NCBI RefSeq assembly: GCF_000390185.1
Contig: NZ_AQHR01000020.1
Location: forward strand, 38,691-102,690
DNA: 64,000 nt
From: Lunatimonas lonarensis
GTDB lineage: Bacteria; Bacteroidota; Bacteroidia; Cytophagales; Cyclobacteriaceae
Direction of reading: 5' to 3'
Under the pieces are notes generated by a model that was given only the letters and a program-made list of their open reading frames with translations, did no database searches and was not told the origin of the DNA. How positions within the stretch are numbered: the stretch's first letter is position 1; every line of letters begins with the position of its first letter. Shown in pieces: positions 54,099 through 64,000 of the stretch. The translations under genes were made by a program, and so were the position numbers.

Positions 54099-55604
54099 TC
54101 AATACGCTGCCGCTTTACCCTTCTGAGGGATGGATTGTTGGATAAACTCCCGGAGATCATTGGTAGACTTTATCAAATCTTCCTCCCGCACATACATCAT
54201 GTGACCGCTTTCATATACCTTATAATGCAAACGGTCTTTCATTTTGCCGCTTGGATCCAGCTTCCACATACCATTCATTTGCCTAAAATAATTGACCAAC
54301 ATATCGTAATATCCTGCTTGAAACAATACTTCAAGATGGGGGTTCTGCATCATCGCACTTCGCAACTTCTCTCCGGTGCCATCGGTAAATCTGTCCCAGG
54401 GCCAGGGGAATACAGGACCCGAAACTTGGTATTGCAGATCTGTTTTGAAATTTAAATCATCCCGAAGATAAGCATTAATGGCGGGAGTGAAGGCATTATC
54501 CCAAGCAGCTGCCTCCGGTGGTGTAACTCCGGTGAAGGTATCGCCGCCGTCCACTTTATCTATGCCCTTATACCGGGCATCGGATAAACCCAGGAAATAT
54601 CCTTCATCCCTAAGCAACTCTTTTCTAAACGCACTATTGGGGACTGTCAGGTTGTAATCCAAAATAAATTCCTTTTTGAGGCCGGTGTACCGGGCTAATT
54701 TTTCCGCTACCGCTTGTTTCTGGGCTTCATCAATAAATCCACCTCTTTCGACTGCTGGCAAATACTCATCAATGGCATACTTTTCAACTTCTGAGAGAAC
54801 TTCGGTAAGATTTTTCTTCTGCAAATCTTCCGGCAGCTTTTTGTGATACCATGCTACCGCGGCATAGTTAGGCAATAGCAGTACTTCATTGCTTGCGATA
54901 GGGAGTTCCATTTTTGTCCCGGAAACAATAACTACTCCGTTGAGGTAAATCCCATGGTTGTCCTGCAGTTCTCCTGACAAGCCCGCTACGCGTGTTGCCG
55001 CATAACTCTCCCCTATCAGATACTTTGGGGATCGCCAACGCCCTTGTCGTGACAGGAAATTGTCAATCCAGGAGGCCAGGTACCTAATGTCTTGATACAC
55101 GCCAAAAAAATCCTCCCGCTTGCCGTCATTCAGTATGCGTGAGAAACCCGTGTTAACTGGATCAACAAAGACGATGTCTGCCTCATCGATAATTGAATAG
55201 GGATTATCAACGACACCATAGGGCTGTATGGGGTATCCTTCATCACTTATTTGCAGCCGTTTCGGACTTGTATAACCCAAATGCATCCATAACGACGCTG
55301 CGCCTGGCCCACCATTGAATGAGAATGCAATGGGCCGATTCTCCACCTGATCGACATCCCGTCGTTTGTAATAGGTATAAAACAGCGCAGCATCAATTTC
55401 TCCATCTTTAACGTATACCGGCTGAGTGCCTACCGTAACCTGATAGGGAATTCTTTTCCCATTAACCGTTACTTCATTGAAAGAGACAAGCGCCGTGTCG
55501 GCCGGCAATTTATTCTTTTGGGCATGCACAGTAGTAGCGCAAAAGATAATCAAAAGTGCATGGAAGGTTATTTGATAGAGAAATTTACTGGTTGTATTAG
55601 ACAT
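54099..55604 (-). CDS. S10 family serine carboxypeptidase-like protein
   Basis: Exported alpha/beta hydrolase of 501 residues with a signal peptide ending TTVHAQ (about residue 29). It has the S10 features: FSFNGGPGAASLWMHLGY forming the oxyanion region, DPVNTGFSR, YLIGESYAATRVAGL with the nucleophile Ser, VLFQAGYYDMLVNYF with the catalytic Asp and YESGHMMYVRE with the catalytic His. S10 enzymes release C-terminal amino acids at acidic pH. It is 33 bases downstream of the DUF3863-like gene and last in the SusC-led minus-strand run. Confidence 0.88.
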   Translation of the reverse strand: MSNTTSKFLYQITFHALLIIFCATTVHAQKNKLPADTALVSFNEVTVNGKRIPYQVTVGTQPVYVKDGEIDAALFYTYYKRRDVDQVENRPIAFSFNGGPGAASLWMHLGYTSPKRLQISDEGYPIQPYGVVDNPYSIIDEADIVFVDPVNTGFSRILNDGKREDFFGVYQDIRYLASWIDNFLSRQGRWRSPKYLIGESYAATRVAGLSGELQDNHGIYLNGVVIVSGTKMELPIASNEVLLLPNYAAVAWYHKKLPEDLQKKNLTEVLSEVEKYAIDEYLPAVERGGFIDEAQKQAVAEKLARYTGLKKEFILDYNLTVPNSAFRKELLRDEGYFLGLSDARYKGIDKVDGGDTFTGVTPPEAAAWDNAFTPAINAYLRDDLNFKTDLQYQVSGPVFPWPWDRFTDGTGEKLRSAMMQNPHLEVLFQAGYYDMLVNYFRQMNGMWKLDPSGKMKDRLHYKVYESGHMMYVREEDLIKSTNDLREFIQQSIPQKGKAAAY

Positions 55605-55637
55605 AGCGACGTATATATTCCGGGGTTAAACAATTGC

Positions 55638-57173
55638 TTACTTTATTCGATTGGGATGATCTTCGGTCAACAACACAGGGTATCTCCTCTTTATCATAGC
55701 CTGCTCCTCAGGACCTAGTTCATCAATTTTCGTTGGTACATCCTGCTCACGCGAACCTTTTTGATTTAAGCGGTTCATCAAGCTCCAGTTTCGAATGGGA
55801 TGTCCGGGTTTGGCATCTTCGGGTTCGGAGGTTTCCAGGTCATACCGCGTAAAATCGATCACCTTTTCCGGCGTTTGGGCGATCCAATCCCGCAAGGTAG
55901 CCAAGCGAAAGTCCTTGTTCATAAACCAGCGGATTTCCAGTTCTGGCTCAGACCCGCAGATCCCGGATCCCCGGTGCACAAACTGATAATTCAACGCATC
56001 GTTGTTTTTGTAATGTTCCCTCCAAAGCATCCCAAACTCCCCGTGGGTGACCATCTGGGCGTTGGGCCACCGCCTGCGTATTTCACTGAGCCATACAGTA
56101 AGACCTTCCATGCCGTTTCGACCCTGATAGAACGGAAACAACTTTCTGGCCTCCACCAAACTGAGTTCCCAGGTAGAAGTGACCCAGGCAAACCCATTCA
56201 GGTCAAATCCCTTGTCAAAATGCGTGGACGTGGTCGCCAGCATCTGCCGCACGCCCAATTCAGTTCCCAGCCTGATTACCGTTTCTATGGGCCCCACTCC
56301 CATCCTACTCCCGCAGTTCACCCCATCGATTCGCCTAGCACCGGGATACCTTGCATTCAGGAAATCAACCGTCCACCCGTCTAAGTTTACGCAGTCTATC
56401 CGATCCGTCTCGCTTTGGGCAGGTTTGCAAAAATGCTCTGTAGACGGGTAATAGGGATAGACTATCGACCCATCGCCATCGCCATTATCCACGGCATATT
56501 GACTCCAAATGGTACCCTGACAAACATGGATTCCTTCTTCCTCCGCAAGGTAGCGTAGGTTTTCGGCAGCCATAAAGCCCGCTATTACCGCTTGGGGCCG
56601 GTACCCACCGCCTACCATTTCCGAAACCTTCTTTAGCCCCTCGTGCAGGTCTCGGTTGGTCTGCTCCCGGGAGTTGTACATGGGCGAAAAATAGGCTCCG
56701 GGAATAAACGTGATCTCATCGCCATACTCTCGGTGATACGAGACAATCAACTCCCGGAGATCCCTGTAATTCGAACGCTCATCGTGTAGCGCCAGCCAAC
56801 TGAAGGCCCAGGTCATTCGGGCACCCGGCCAGGCCGCTGCAATTGCTTCGCGTAAGATTCGGGCTTCGCGGGGGCTATGAACGGATGACTCGTCCACGCC
56901 ATGAAACTCGTCCCTGGAAACCTCGATCTGATTGACGCGTACCACGGAAGCGAAGGTGAGAAAGCGGTTGCCCATCAGTTGTGTGGGCGGTTCTACACTT
57001 TCAAGCATTCGCGGAGTTTCGGTTTCTTGCCCCTCGTTGGCGTGGGGTTGCCCCGTCAGGGAAGTCCAGGCCAACAGACCTATGCCCGAAAGCAATAGTG
57101 TCAAAAATGCAAATTGGGGAATCTTTATGTTCGTCATTTCTATATTCATCGTTTTACCAAATCCGTCTAACAT
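55638..57173 (-). CDS. DUF3863-like secreted protein of unknown function
   Basis: Protein of 511 residues with a membrane-spanning or signal segment (about 18-40; the start may be the second Met, MNIEMTNIKI). The body is well conserved in style: NRFLTFASVVRVNQIEVSRD, ITWAFSWLALHDERSNYRDL, YHREYGDEITFIPGAYFSPM, CQGTIWSQYAVDNGDGDGSI and CVNLDGWTVDFLNAR. From memory this matches DUF3863 proteins of Bacteroides, with a fold like polysaccharide deacetylases or other TIM-barrel glycan enzymes. Function is not established. It lies between a broken sulfatase and the S10 peptidase in the second SusC/SusD locus. Confidence 0.5.
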   Translation of the reverse strand: MLDGFGKTMNIEMTNIKIPQFAFLTLLLSGIGLLAWTSLTGQPHANEGQETETPRMLESVEPPTQLMGNRFLTFASVVRVNQIEVSRDEFHGVDESSVHSPREARILREAIAAAWPGARMTWAFSWLALHDERSNYRDLRELIVSYHREYGDEITFIPGAYFSPMYNSREQTNRDLHEGLKKVSEMVGGGYRPQAVIAGFMAAENLRYLAEEEGIHVCQGTIWSQYAVDNGDGDGSIVYPYYPSTEHFCKPAQSETDRIDCVNLDGWTVDFLNARYPGARRIDGVNCGSRMGVGPIETVIRLGTELGVRQMLATTSTHFDKGFDLNGFAWVTSTWELSLVEARKLFPFYQGRNGMEGLTVWLSEIRRRWPNAQMVTHGEFGMLWREHYKNNDALNYQFVHRGSGICGSEPELEIRWFMNKDFRLATLRDWIAQTPEKVIDFTRYDLETSEPEDAKPGHPIRNWSLMNRLNQKGSREQDVPTKIDELGPEEQAMIKRRYPVLLTEDHPNRIK

Positions 57174-57239
57174 TCCATGTGCCTCAAACTCCGTATTGGA
57201 GACGGTAAACCAAGCGGGCTGTAGTTAAAAAAGCCGTCC

Positions 57240-58473
57240 TCATTCAGGCTGAACCAGCGTGTAATCGGCATCGTAAAACATTAGATGCCGTACCCTCCAA
57301 CTTGGAGGCTCCAGAAAAAGGGGCTGAGGCAATCGGTGGTCCCAGTCTCCCAGTTCTTTCAACATGGCTTTTGTCCGATCCAAATGAAGGAGGGCCACGT
57401 CATGTTGCTCCGCGATGTCGGTGGACAGATCGTATAGCATGGGAAGTCGGTCGGGCAAACGGATAAGTTTCCAATCCCCCTGCCTGTAAGCCATGGAAAC
57501 CGTATAGCCCCATTTTAGAGCGCGAGTCGGTATAGATTTACGGGGATCGGTGAGAAATGGTAAAAGATCCATCCCGTCCAAATCCTCCTCTGTGGAAGGT
57601 GGTGCGCCAGCTGCGGCCAGAAATGTGGGAACTATATCCAGTGCGGTTACTACTTCGCCAATTTCCATACCCTTGCCCAATCCCTTGGGCCACTTAAAGA
57701 TAAAAGGAACCCGAATTCCTCCTTCCAACAGGGTGGTTTTTTGTCCACTGAAGGGTGCATTCACCGAGCCATTTGCAATTGGATCGACAGAAGGACCCCC
57801 ATTATCACTCAAAAACACCACAAAGGTGTTTTCCTCCAACCCCTGCTCCTTAAGCGTGGCCAGTATCTTTCCTACGTTTTGGTCCAGCCGATATACCATC
57901 GCGCAAATTGCAATGTATCGGTGACAGAAGACCCTCACCGTCTTTCCTTGCTTCAAAGTAATTATGGCCTCCTCCCAAAAAGCCCCAAAACTCATCAAAA
58001 CCTCGTTTCACCGGGTGAAAATGTGGCTTTTCGCCCAGATGCCACTTCCCTATCAATCCGGTGGTATAACCCAATACGCTTAATCTGTCTGCCAACGTCC
58101 GTTCACTTAGTGGAAGCCCTTTGAATTCAGGATTGAACCCGGGTTGGTCCGGGCCAAAATTGTTGTTGAACCCAAAGCGAAGTTGGTTCTTTCCAGTCAA
58201 CAAACCGGCTCGCGAAGGGGCACACACGGATGATGATACATAAGCTGTTTTGAAAACTATGCCTTCCGCTCCCAATCGATCGATGTAAGGGGTAGGTATC
58301 TGCTTGCTGCCATGCATGCCCAAGTCACCATAACCGAGGTCATCGACCAAAATAATGATCAGATTGGGCCTGTCCTTTCCGACAGAGGCTTGCCAATACA
58401 TCACCAAACCCAACCCGAAAAGCAAAGAGAAATACTTGGCTTTTATTTTACCTAAATACATCCTAAATACCAT
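57240..58473 (-). pseudogene. sulfatase broken by an internal deletion and frameshift
   Basis: The 5' part (58473 to about 57960) reads a normal sulfatase: IILVDDLGYGDLGMHGSKQI, formylglycine motif CAPSR (84-88), GLLTGKNQLRFGFN, GKWHLGEKPHFHP and FWGFLGGGHNYFE. It then leaves frame. The 3' part, in another frame, resumes at AMVYRLDQNVGKILATLKEQ and continues through FLSDNGGPSVDPIANG to the end at 57240. Only about 20 codons separate GGGHNYFE from AMVYRLD, where intact relatives have roughly 90. The segment with the substrate-contacting PHxP-type motif is missing. This looks like a real deletion, not one base error. Confidence 0.85.
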
Positions 58474-58558
58474 CGAAGTATTGTATCGTACCCTATACTT
58501 GTTTGGTCCGAATATCTTCCGGACAATCCAACCTAAGACTAAAAAATAGGCAGGGCAA

Positions 58559-58576
58559 AGGTCTTAAAAAAGACCT
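58559..58576 (-). terminator. terminator after susD
   Basis: AGGTCTT-AAAA-AAGACCT, with outer pairing AGGCA/TGCCT, lies 57 bases past the SusD stop and before the broken sulfatase. It may make the SusC/SusD transcript the major one, with partial readthrough. Confidence 0.6.
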
Positions 58577-58632
58577 CTACCATGCCTATCTGCAAAAGAT
58601 TTCAAACCCAATCACTGGCTACCGGACACTAA

Positions 58633-60372
58633 CTACCATCCGGGGTTTTGACCTAGGTTCGTATTCAATGTCAACTCATTGGTAGGAAGTGGCATCAAAT
58701 AATCCCTATTAGGGTTGAAACCAAAGGTGCTTCCCGGACCACTCAGTGCATTCTGATACGGGTCAAAAAACCCGGCCTGATTCCTCGGAACCGCAGGAGC
58801 CATGGCAATTAATTCAGGCGTGGCAAAGGTACCTACGAACCTGGTGCCCACCCAATAATTATGCGCTCTCCAACGCATAAGGTCGTCAAACCTGAACCCT
58901 TCGGCAAACAGCTCTACCGTGCGTTCCCTTCTGATCTCGTGAAGATAATCGGGTAGTGCATAGCCGTAATTTGGCCAGTTTGGATCCGGCGTAATGTTAT
59001 TCAGCATCAAGTGCGGCATACCTACCCTATCGCGGATTCTATTGATGGTCTTATCCACATCCCCTTGGGTAAGCGTACCCAACTCTGCTTTCGCTTCCGC
59101 ATAAACCAGCATCGCTTCAGGCAATCTCATAAAGATATAGTCCACGTTATGGTTTTGTATACCGACTGCGGGATCCACCACAATATGCCGAAACTTTCTA
59201 GATTCTATGCCCGTTCCCGAGTTGAGCACATCAGGCCGCAGAAAGAAGGTGGTATCTGTACCTTGGATTCTTCGGATATCGGTTGGTACCATCACCGTCT
59301 GAGCAAGACGTGGATCCCGGTTGACCTGAACCAGGTCCAGGGTAGCATCACCCACAAAATGGGGACTCACCGCAATGGGCAAACCATCCTTGCTAAGGAA
59401 AAATTTGGTTGCCTCGTAGGTATATCCATACGCATTTGGCCAGTTCCATAGTTGGTTGCCAAAGGTGTTGCCGTGGGTTTCCCGGTCATAGTGCTTGTAA
59501 AAGATCACTTCCCGAACCCCCGCATAATTGGTTCTGTTAAATAGATCAGCGTATACCCTACTGGTGTCTCCGGTTACAAGCGAGAAGTTGCCGCCATCGA
59601 TGATCTGAAGGGCCGCATCGGCCGCCTGCTGTAGGAATCCCCTTCCGTCGGTTTGACCTTCAAAAGGGGTTCCACGGTGGTATTTCTCCCAAGTGCCTTC
59701 GTACAGACAAGCCCTTGCCTTAAACATAAGGGCAATGTCCTTGCTAAGTCTAGTTCCCGGAGTAGCCAGCTGATGGCTATGGCGCATTTTTGAAATGGCT
59801 ATTTCGAGATCGCTAAGGATGAAATTGAACACCTCTGTCCGGTTATTTCTGGGGGCATACAAAATGTCCTCATCGGACTCATTCACGGCACGGTTAATGA
59901 TTGGTAAGGCCCCAAAACTCTTCATCATTTCGTAATAAAACCATGCCCTGAAGAAATGTCCTTCACCGATGTAGTGGTCTGTCATGTTGGTCCGGGTTTG
60001 GACTCTATCAACATTATCGAGAAAATAGTTGATATTTCGGATATTCACCCAGCTCCAGTATTGATTTGACGCTGATGCAGGAACATTGATGGCTCCGTCC
60101 AAGCGGGGGGTCCAACTGGCCCCAAAGACATTTATTGCGGGAAGTGCAATATCTGTACCCCTATCTTTTGTGGGGGCAGACCCGCCACCGGATGGTGGCC
60201 ACCCATCAAAGGTGTCATAGAACGTATTGAGGAAAAGCTCCATATCACCCGTGGAATTCCAAAACTCCGGATCTGAAATCTGATCCAACGGAACCCTGTT
60301 CAGAAAATCATCGTCACAGGAATAAAGCATGGTTCCTGCTAGAAATGCGATTACATAATATATTCTGTTCAT
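58633..60372 (-). CDS. SusD/RagB-family glycan-binding outer-membrane lipoprotein
   Basis: Partner of SusC 60484-63795. Lipobox GTMLYSC with Cys19, followed by DDDFLNRVPLDQISDPEFW, a textbook SusD start. SusD helices include YIGEGHFFRAWFYYEMMKSF and MRLPEAMLVYAEAKAELGTL. The C terminus has HEIRRERTVELFAEGFRFDD and YLMPLPTNELTLNTNLGQNPGW. Length 579 is normal. The gap of 111 bases to SusC and the terminator after it support a two-gene core. Confidence 0.94.
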   Translation of the reverse strand: MNRIYYVIAFLAGTMLYSCDDDFLNRVPLDQISDPEFWNSTGDMELFLNTFYDTFDGWPPSGGGSAPTKDRGTDIALPAINVFGASWTPRLDGAINVPASASNQYWSWVNIRNINYFLDNVDRVQTRTNMTDHYIGEGHFFRAWFYYEMMKSFGALPIINRAVNESDEDILYAPRNNRTEVFNFILSDLEIAISKMRHSHQLATPGTRLSKDIALMFKARACLYEGTWEKYHRGTPFEGQTDGRGFLQQAADAALQIIDGGNFSLVTGDTSRVYADLFNRTNYAGVREVIFYKHYDRETHGNTFGNQLWNWPNAYGYTYEATKFFLSKDGLPIAVSPHFVGDATLDLVQVNRDPRLAQTVMVPTDIRRIQGTDTTFFLRPDVLNSGTGIESRKFRHIVVDPAVGIQNHNVDYIFMRLPEAMLVYAEAKAELGTLTQGDVDKTINRIRDRVGMPHLMLNNITPDPNWPNYGYALPDYLHEIRRERTVELFAEGFRFDDLMRWRAHNYWVGTRFVGTFATPELIAMAPAVPRNQAGFFDPYQNALSGPGSTFGFNPNRDYLMPLPTNELTLNTNLGQNPGW

Positions 60373-60483
60373 CTTTTTATAATTTGTGTTTTAAACGCAG
60401 GACCTGAGGCTATCTGGATAGAAACAAAACTCCTAACCAAAAACCTTTTAGTCAACTGATACCCTCTGTATTATGACCTTTTG

Positions 60484-63400
60484 TTAGAAGTTAAGGTTAA
60501 TACCTCCAGAAAGCGTCCTACTCAACGGATAGGCATCTCCAGATCGATACCATCTACCCGCCAGTGCTTCCGGATCAAAGAACATCAAGCTCGTGAATGT
60601 CAGCAGGTTTTCACCCGATACGTACACCCTCGCATTGCTCAAGAGTGCCTTTTTGGCGATATGCTTGGGAATGGAATATCCAACCTGTAGATTTTTCAGC
60701 CGTAGGTACGCCGCGTTCTGCAACAGATGGTCGGTAGGCCTAGCGTAGTTCTTTTGGTTCTCGCCAAAGAATTGCGCATAGGGTCTTGGAAAATATGCAT
60801 CGAAATTGGCGCCCAAAGCACTGGTTTCATCCCTCCAGTAATCCATGTGGCCCTCCAGTACGTTGTTGTGCATAGGACCGGCAGCCGGCCCCCTAAAAAC
60901 AGCACTCTGCCCAAAACTCCAATCTCTCTTGGCGACACCTTGGAAGAAGACGGAAAAATCAAAGTTTTTCCAGCTTGCTCCCAAATTGAGCCCATAAGTG
61001 TAGCGAGGCGTTGTATTTCCCAAAATGGTAAGATCTCCGGGATTGTGCACTGTATTGTCACCGATATCGATTTTGCCATCTCCGTTCAAATCTTTGTAGC
61101 GGAAATCCCCGGGACGCCATATACCTGGAAAAATAAAGCTTTGGTTAACGCCCTCGTTGATTTCAGCTTGGGACTGAAAGTGGCCATCGTATCTGAATCC
61201 CCATATTTCACCCATGTCTTGGCCAATGTAATAGATATTGTCACCCAACAGTCCAGTTGGATTGGTGTAATTGACCACAATGCTTCTGTAATCCGCCAAT
61301 TGACCTCTGATTTGGTATTGAAAATCCGATCCTATCGTGTTTTTGTACCCAAATTCAAACTCCCAACCTCGGGTTCTGATCTCTCCCTCATTCCGCTTTG
61401 GAACGGTAGTTCCCAACACGGCCGGAAGCGGTCTTCCCGGGGAAACCAGGTCTTTGGTGCGGGTTTCGTACACCTCAAAGGTAAAATCCAATTGGTTGTT
61501 CAATAACGCAACGTCCAAGCCTAAGTTGGTGGTCGCCACGGTCTCCCAACTCAGGTTCACGCTATTTAGATTGGGCGCACCAACTGCCCAGGCACGGTCA
61601 TTGCCAAACAACCACTGATTGGTCTGACGGATGGGCAAGGTAGGAACATACAGGTAGTTGTCTACATCTTGGTTACCCAGCCTACCGTAGGAACCCCTAA
61701 CCTTTAACAAATCCATGATACCGGATGATGGGAAGAATCCCTCTTCGGAAATAATCCAGCCAGCCGATGCTGACGGGAAAACGCCTCTCCTACGAGTTGG
61801 CTCGAACCTGGATGATCCATCCTGCCGCACATTCACTTCTAGAAGGTATTTTCTATTGAAGATGTAATTCAAGCGCGAAAAAACACTTTGGGTACTCCAG
61901 TGCCCAATCTCGTCTCTTACCAACTGATCACCCACTGACGTACTAATAGACGGTACTGCATCACTCAACAAGAAAAAGCTACGCGCAAACAGGTTGCTGT
62001 AATTCCAAATCTCGTGCTGGTAACCCACCATTGCCTGAAAGTCGTGTTTTCCGAATGTTTTTGAATAGGAAGAATACACGTTCGGGGAGAAATAGGTATT
62101 TCTGATCAAATCATTCTCGTACCTTGTTGCCTGCCTGCTTTGGGGTTCCAAGGCGATTTCACCATTGGGTCTTACCCAGGGCCATTGCTTGGCTGTCCTT
62201 GTATCTTCAATTTGGTCTGCGGTAAAGTTAAATTGAGCGGTAGTTACCCATCCTTTGATCGGTTCGATGTTGATTTTTGGAGACAATACGATCTGATTGC
62301 TCTGGATTCGCTGCCTCATTTGCCGCCATTCCTCCACACGGGTCTGCATGGTCCAAATATCTGAATCAGGGTATTTGGCAGGTGTACCAAACTTGATCTT
62401 CCCGATCCAGTTCATATACCAGGCACGTCCAAAATCACCGTTCCAAGGGAAGTCCTCGTTTTCAGACTTGTACTTGGTAAAAAACTCAATGTTCATCCAA
62501 GGTGTTACCTTAGCGGCCACTTTGGCATCCACGTTCAACCGGCTAAACGACTCATCTCCAAACCGCAGCAACCCATCCTCCGTGTAGTAACCGGTAGACA
62601 AGTAGTAGTTAACGGTCTCGCTGCCACCTGAAATGGCAATATTGTGCTTGGTTCTCATAGACCTATCTCTCATGATAAGGTCTGAAATCCCATCGTTGGC
62701 TACACCAAAGGTACCCGTATTCAATATGTTCCAGTCGTTTGCGCCGGGCATGGGAAGCATACCTGGAGCACTTCCCGGATTCAGCAAGTTCTGCTGTAAT
62801 CGCTGAAGGGCTTCTTCGGGATAAGGCGGTGTACCACCAAAGTTCCTATTGGCATCGTTCAACGCATGCGCCCAATCCATTCCTCCCTGCAATCTGGGCC
62901 AGATGGTGGGAGAACTAAATCCAATGTTGTTGGAATAAGAAATACGTGATCCTGTAGTTCCTCTTTTGGTAGTGATCAAGATCACCCCATAGGCTGCACG
63001 CGCACCGTAGATGGAAGTAGAGGCCACGTCCTTCAAGACTGAAACCGACTCAATATCGTTGGGATCAATGTCGTTGATATTCATAGGAACCCCGTCCACC
63101 AGTACAAATGGAGCTGTACTTCCTTCAAAAGACGCCAACCCACGTATGGTCATCGCCATATCGGCACCAGGCTCGCCGCCGGCTAAGTTGGGCGTGATGA
63201 CCAGGTTGCTGACCAAACCCTGTAATGCCTGCTGCACGTTGGTTACGGGTCGGTTGGCCATGTCCTCGCCCCTCGCGGTAGAAACGGCACCGGTCAGGTT
63301 AATCTTCTTTTGGGTACCGTAACCGATCACAACGACTTCATCCAAACCGGAAAGCTCGGCCTTTAAGACCACGTTGATCGTTGATCTGTTCCCCACAGGT

Positions 63401-63795
63401 ACCTGCTGAGACTGGAACCCGATGAAGGAAAATACCAAGGTGGCATTATCCGGAACGGTAATCGCATACATCCCTTCAATATCGGTGACCGCACCTATAC
63501 TGGAACCCACGACCGTAACCGTAGCCCCCGGCAAGGCCTCGCCGTTTTCATCGGAGACTTTCCCGGAAACCCTGATATCTACGGGAGCTACATTTGAATT
63601 TCCCTTACGAGAAGGTCTTTCAGCCGATTTCTTGGCAACCCGATCATCCTCTCCATTTCCGTTGTTGACCTCGGCAAACGCAACGTTTCCGACGGAACAC
63701 GCCAAAAGGCATGCTGTTGCATAAATTCGGAACATCTTCGTGTGCGATCGCCAAAGATGCCCTCTCTTTAAAAGGTAAGTGTAAAGTGTCCTCAT
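60484..63795 (-). CDS. SusC-family TonB-dependent outer-membrane receptor
   Basis: Intact receptor of 1,103 residues. A long N-terminal leader (MRTLYTYLLKRGHLWRSHTK) precedes a signal segment (FRIYATACLLACSVGNVAFA). The start at Met21 is possible, but the first Met has an AAAGGA sequence just upstream. Residues about 75-150 form a carboxypeptidase-regulatory-like domain (VSGKVSDENGEALPGATVTV). The TonB-type plug follows (DEVVVIGYGTQKK, TIRGLASF, LVDGVPMNINDIDPNDIESV, SIYGARAAYGVILITTKRG), and the barrel ends SGGINLNF. No STN domain is seen, so no built-in FecR/sigma signalling is expected. It should import oligosaccharides together with SusD 58633-60372. Confidence 0.94.
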   Translation of the reverse strand: MRTLYTYLLKRGHLWRSHTKMFRIYATACLLACSVGNVAFAEVNNGNGEDDRVAKKSAERPSRKGNSNVAPVDIRVSGKVSDENGEALPGATVTVVGSSIGAVTDIEGMYAITVPDNATLVFSFIGFQSQQVPVGNRSTINVVLKAELSGLDEVVVIGYGTQKKINLTGAVSTARGEDMANRPVTNVQQALQGLVSNLVITPNLAGGEPGADMAMTIRGLASFEGSTAPFVLVDGVPMNINDIDPNDIESVSVLKDVASTSIYGARAAYGVILITTKRGTTGSRISYSNNIGFSSPTIWPRLQGGMDWAHALNDANRNFGGTPPYPEEALQRLQQNLLNPGSAPGMLPMPGANDWNILNTGTFGVANDGISDLIMRDRSMRTKHNIAISGGSETVNYYLSTGYYTEDGLLRFGDESFSRLNVDAKVAAKVTPWMNIEFFTKYKSENEDFPWNGDFGRAWYMNWIGKIKFGTPAKYPDSDIWTMQTRVEEWRQMRQRIQSNQIVLSPKINIEPIKGWVTTAQFNFTADQIEDTRTAKQWPWVRPNGEIALEPQSRQATRYENDLIRNTYFSPNVYSSYSKTFGKHDFQAMVGYQHEIWNYSNLFARSFFLLSDAVPSISTSVGDQLVRDEIGHWSTQSVFSRLNYIFNRKYLLEVNVRQDGSSRFEPTRRRGVFPSASAGWIISEEGFFPSSGIMDLLKVRGSYGRLGNQDVDNYLYVPTLPIRQTNQWLFGNDRAWAVGAPNLNSVNLSWETVATTNLGLDVALLNNQLDFTFEVYETRTKDLVSPGRPLPAVLGTTVPKRNEGEIRTRGWEFEFGYKNTIGSDFQYQIRGQLADYRSIVVNYTNPTGLLGDNIYYIGQDMGEIWGFRYDGHFQSQAEINEGVNQSFIFPGIWRPGDFRYKDLNGDGKIDIGDNTVHNPGDLTILGNTTPRYTYGLNLGASWKNFDFSVFFQGVAKRDWSFGQSAVFRGPAAGPMHNNVLEGHMDYWRDETSALGANFDAYFPRPYAQFFGENQKNYARPTDHLLQNAAYLRLKNLQVGYSIPKHIAKKALLSNARVYVSGENLLTFTSLMFFDPEALAGRWYRSGDAYPLSRTLSGGINLNF

Positions 63796-64000
63796 ATCCT
63801 TTATGTTTATAAGATAAATAAGGTATAAATATAAAAAACTGACGACGCGGACTATTCAATCAAATTAGCCAAAATGTATACTATATTAACCCAGCTACCA
63901 TCACGGGAAATAGTGATAACAAGCTAAGTTTATCAATTAAAAAAATCTATATTTTTTAATTGAATTAGGCATTTTGTAAATGATCAAAATCTGCCTATAT
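63796..64000 (-). promoter_or_regulatory. AT-rich upstream region of susC
   Basis: No gene is visible. The region is strongly AT-rich and should contain the promoter of the minus-strand SusC gene. Several TAnTTTG-like strings occur (for example around 63867-63885 on the minus strand), similar to the Bacteroidota -7 box, but none can be chosen with confidence. Confidence 0.35.

Overview
The window looks like part of a Bacteroidota chromosome, most likely a marine or saline Cytophagales such as Cyclobacteriaceae. That placement is an inference from two SusC/SusD pairs, many short lipoprotein signal peptides, a large set of formylglycine-type sulfatases, secreted peptidases, and Bacteroidota-style hairpin repeats with a small Y1 transposase. 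No rRNA, tRNA or CRISPR array was seen. No transcription factor, sigma/anti-sigma pair or hybrid two-component regulator was found, although most of the window encodes carbohydrate and peptide scavenging.

Layout. 1-94 (-): start of a CobW-type metal chaperone, with a perfect 7-1-7 palindrome upstream. 386-4089 (-): sialic acid operon (lyase, sialidase lipoprotein, AGE-family epimerase), divergent from a SusC/SusD pair (4320-8964, +) whose SusC has a frameshift just after the signal peptide. 9250-13169: a phospholipase-like/alkaline phosphatase fusion, PlsC and an RhlE helicase. 13170-16118: a short possible HsdR remnant and a GH97 glycosidase. 16567-25640: a BASS-type transporter convergent with five minus-strand genes (LamG/propeller protein, gamma-glutamyltransferase, Tat-exported unknown, RraA-like, MlrC/M81). 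26064-39281 (-): a seven-gene sulfatase/GH106 operon that also carries a DUF1080 protein overlapping a propeller-cupredoxin protein; it ends at a strong terminator. 39433-51315 (-): an aldolase, a second GH106, a GH123-like protein, and S9, M1 and M24 peptidases. 51480-54000: repeat island of nested hairpins around a 149-residue Y1 transposase. 54099-63795 (-): SusC, SusD, a broken sulfatase, a DUF3863-like protein and an S10 peptidase.

How the genes fit together. The products suggest breakdown of sulfated, sialylated and rhamnose-containing glycans or glycoproteins. Sialidase frees sialic acid, the lyase gives ManNAc and pyruvate, and the epimerase gives GlcNAc. Sulfatases would desulfate rhamnose-containing chains before two GH106 enzymes act. 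The GH123-like enzyme and the peptidases would handle amino sugars and peptide. The SusC/SusD pairs would import oligosaccharides. The least conventional parts are the DUF1080/cupredoxin pair, the M81-RraA-Tat-GGT cluster and the nested inverted hairpin units around the Y1 transposase.
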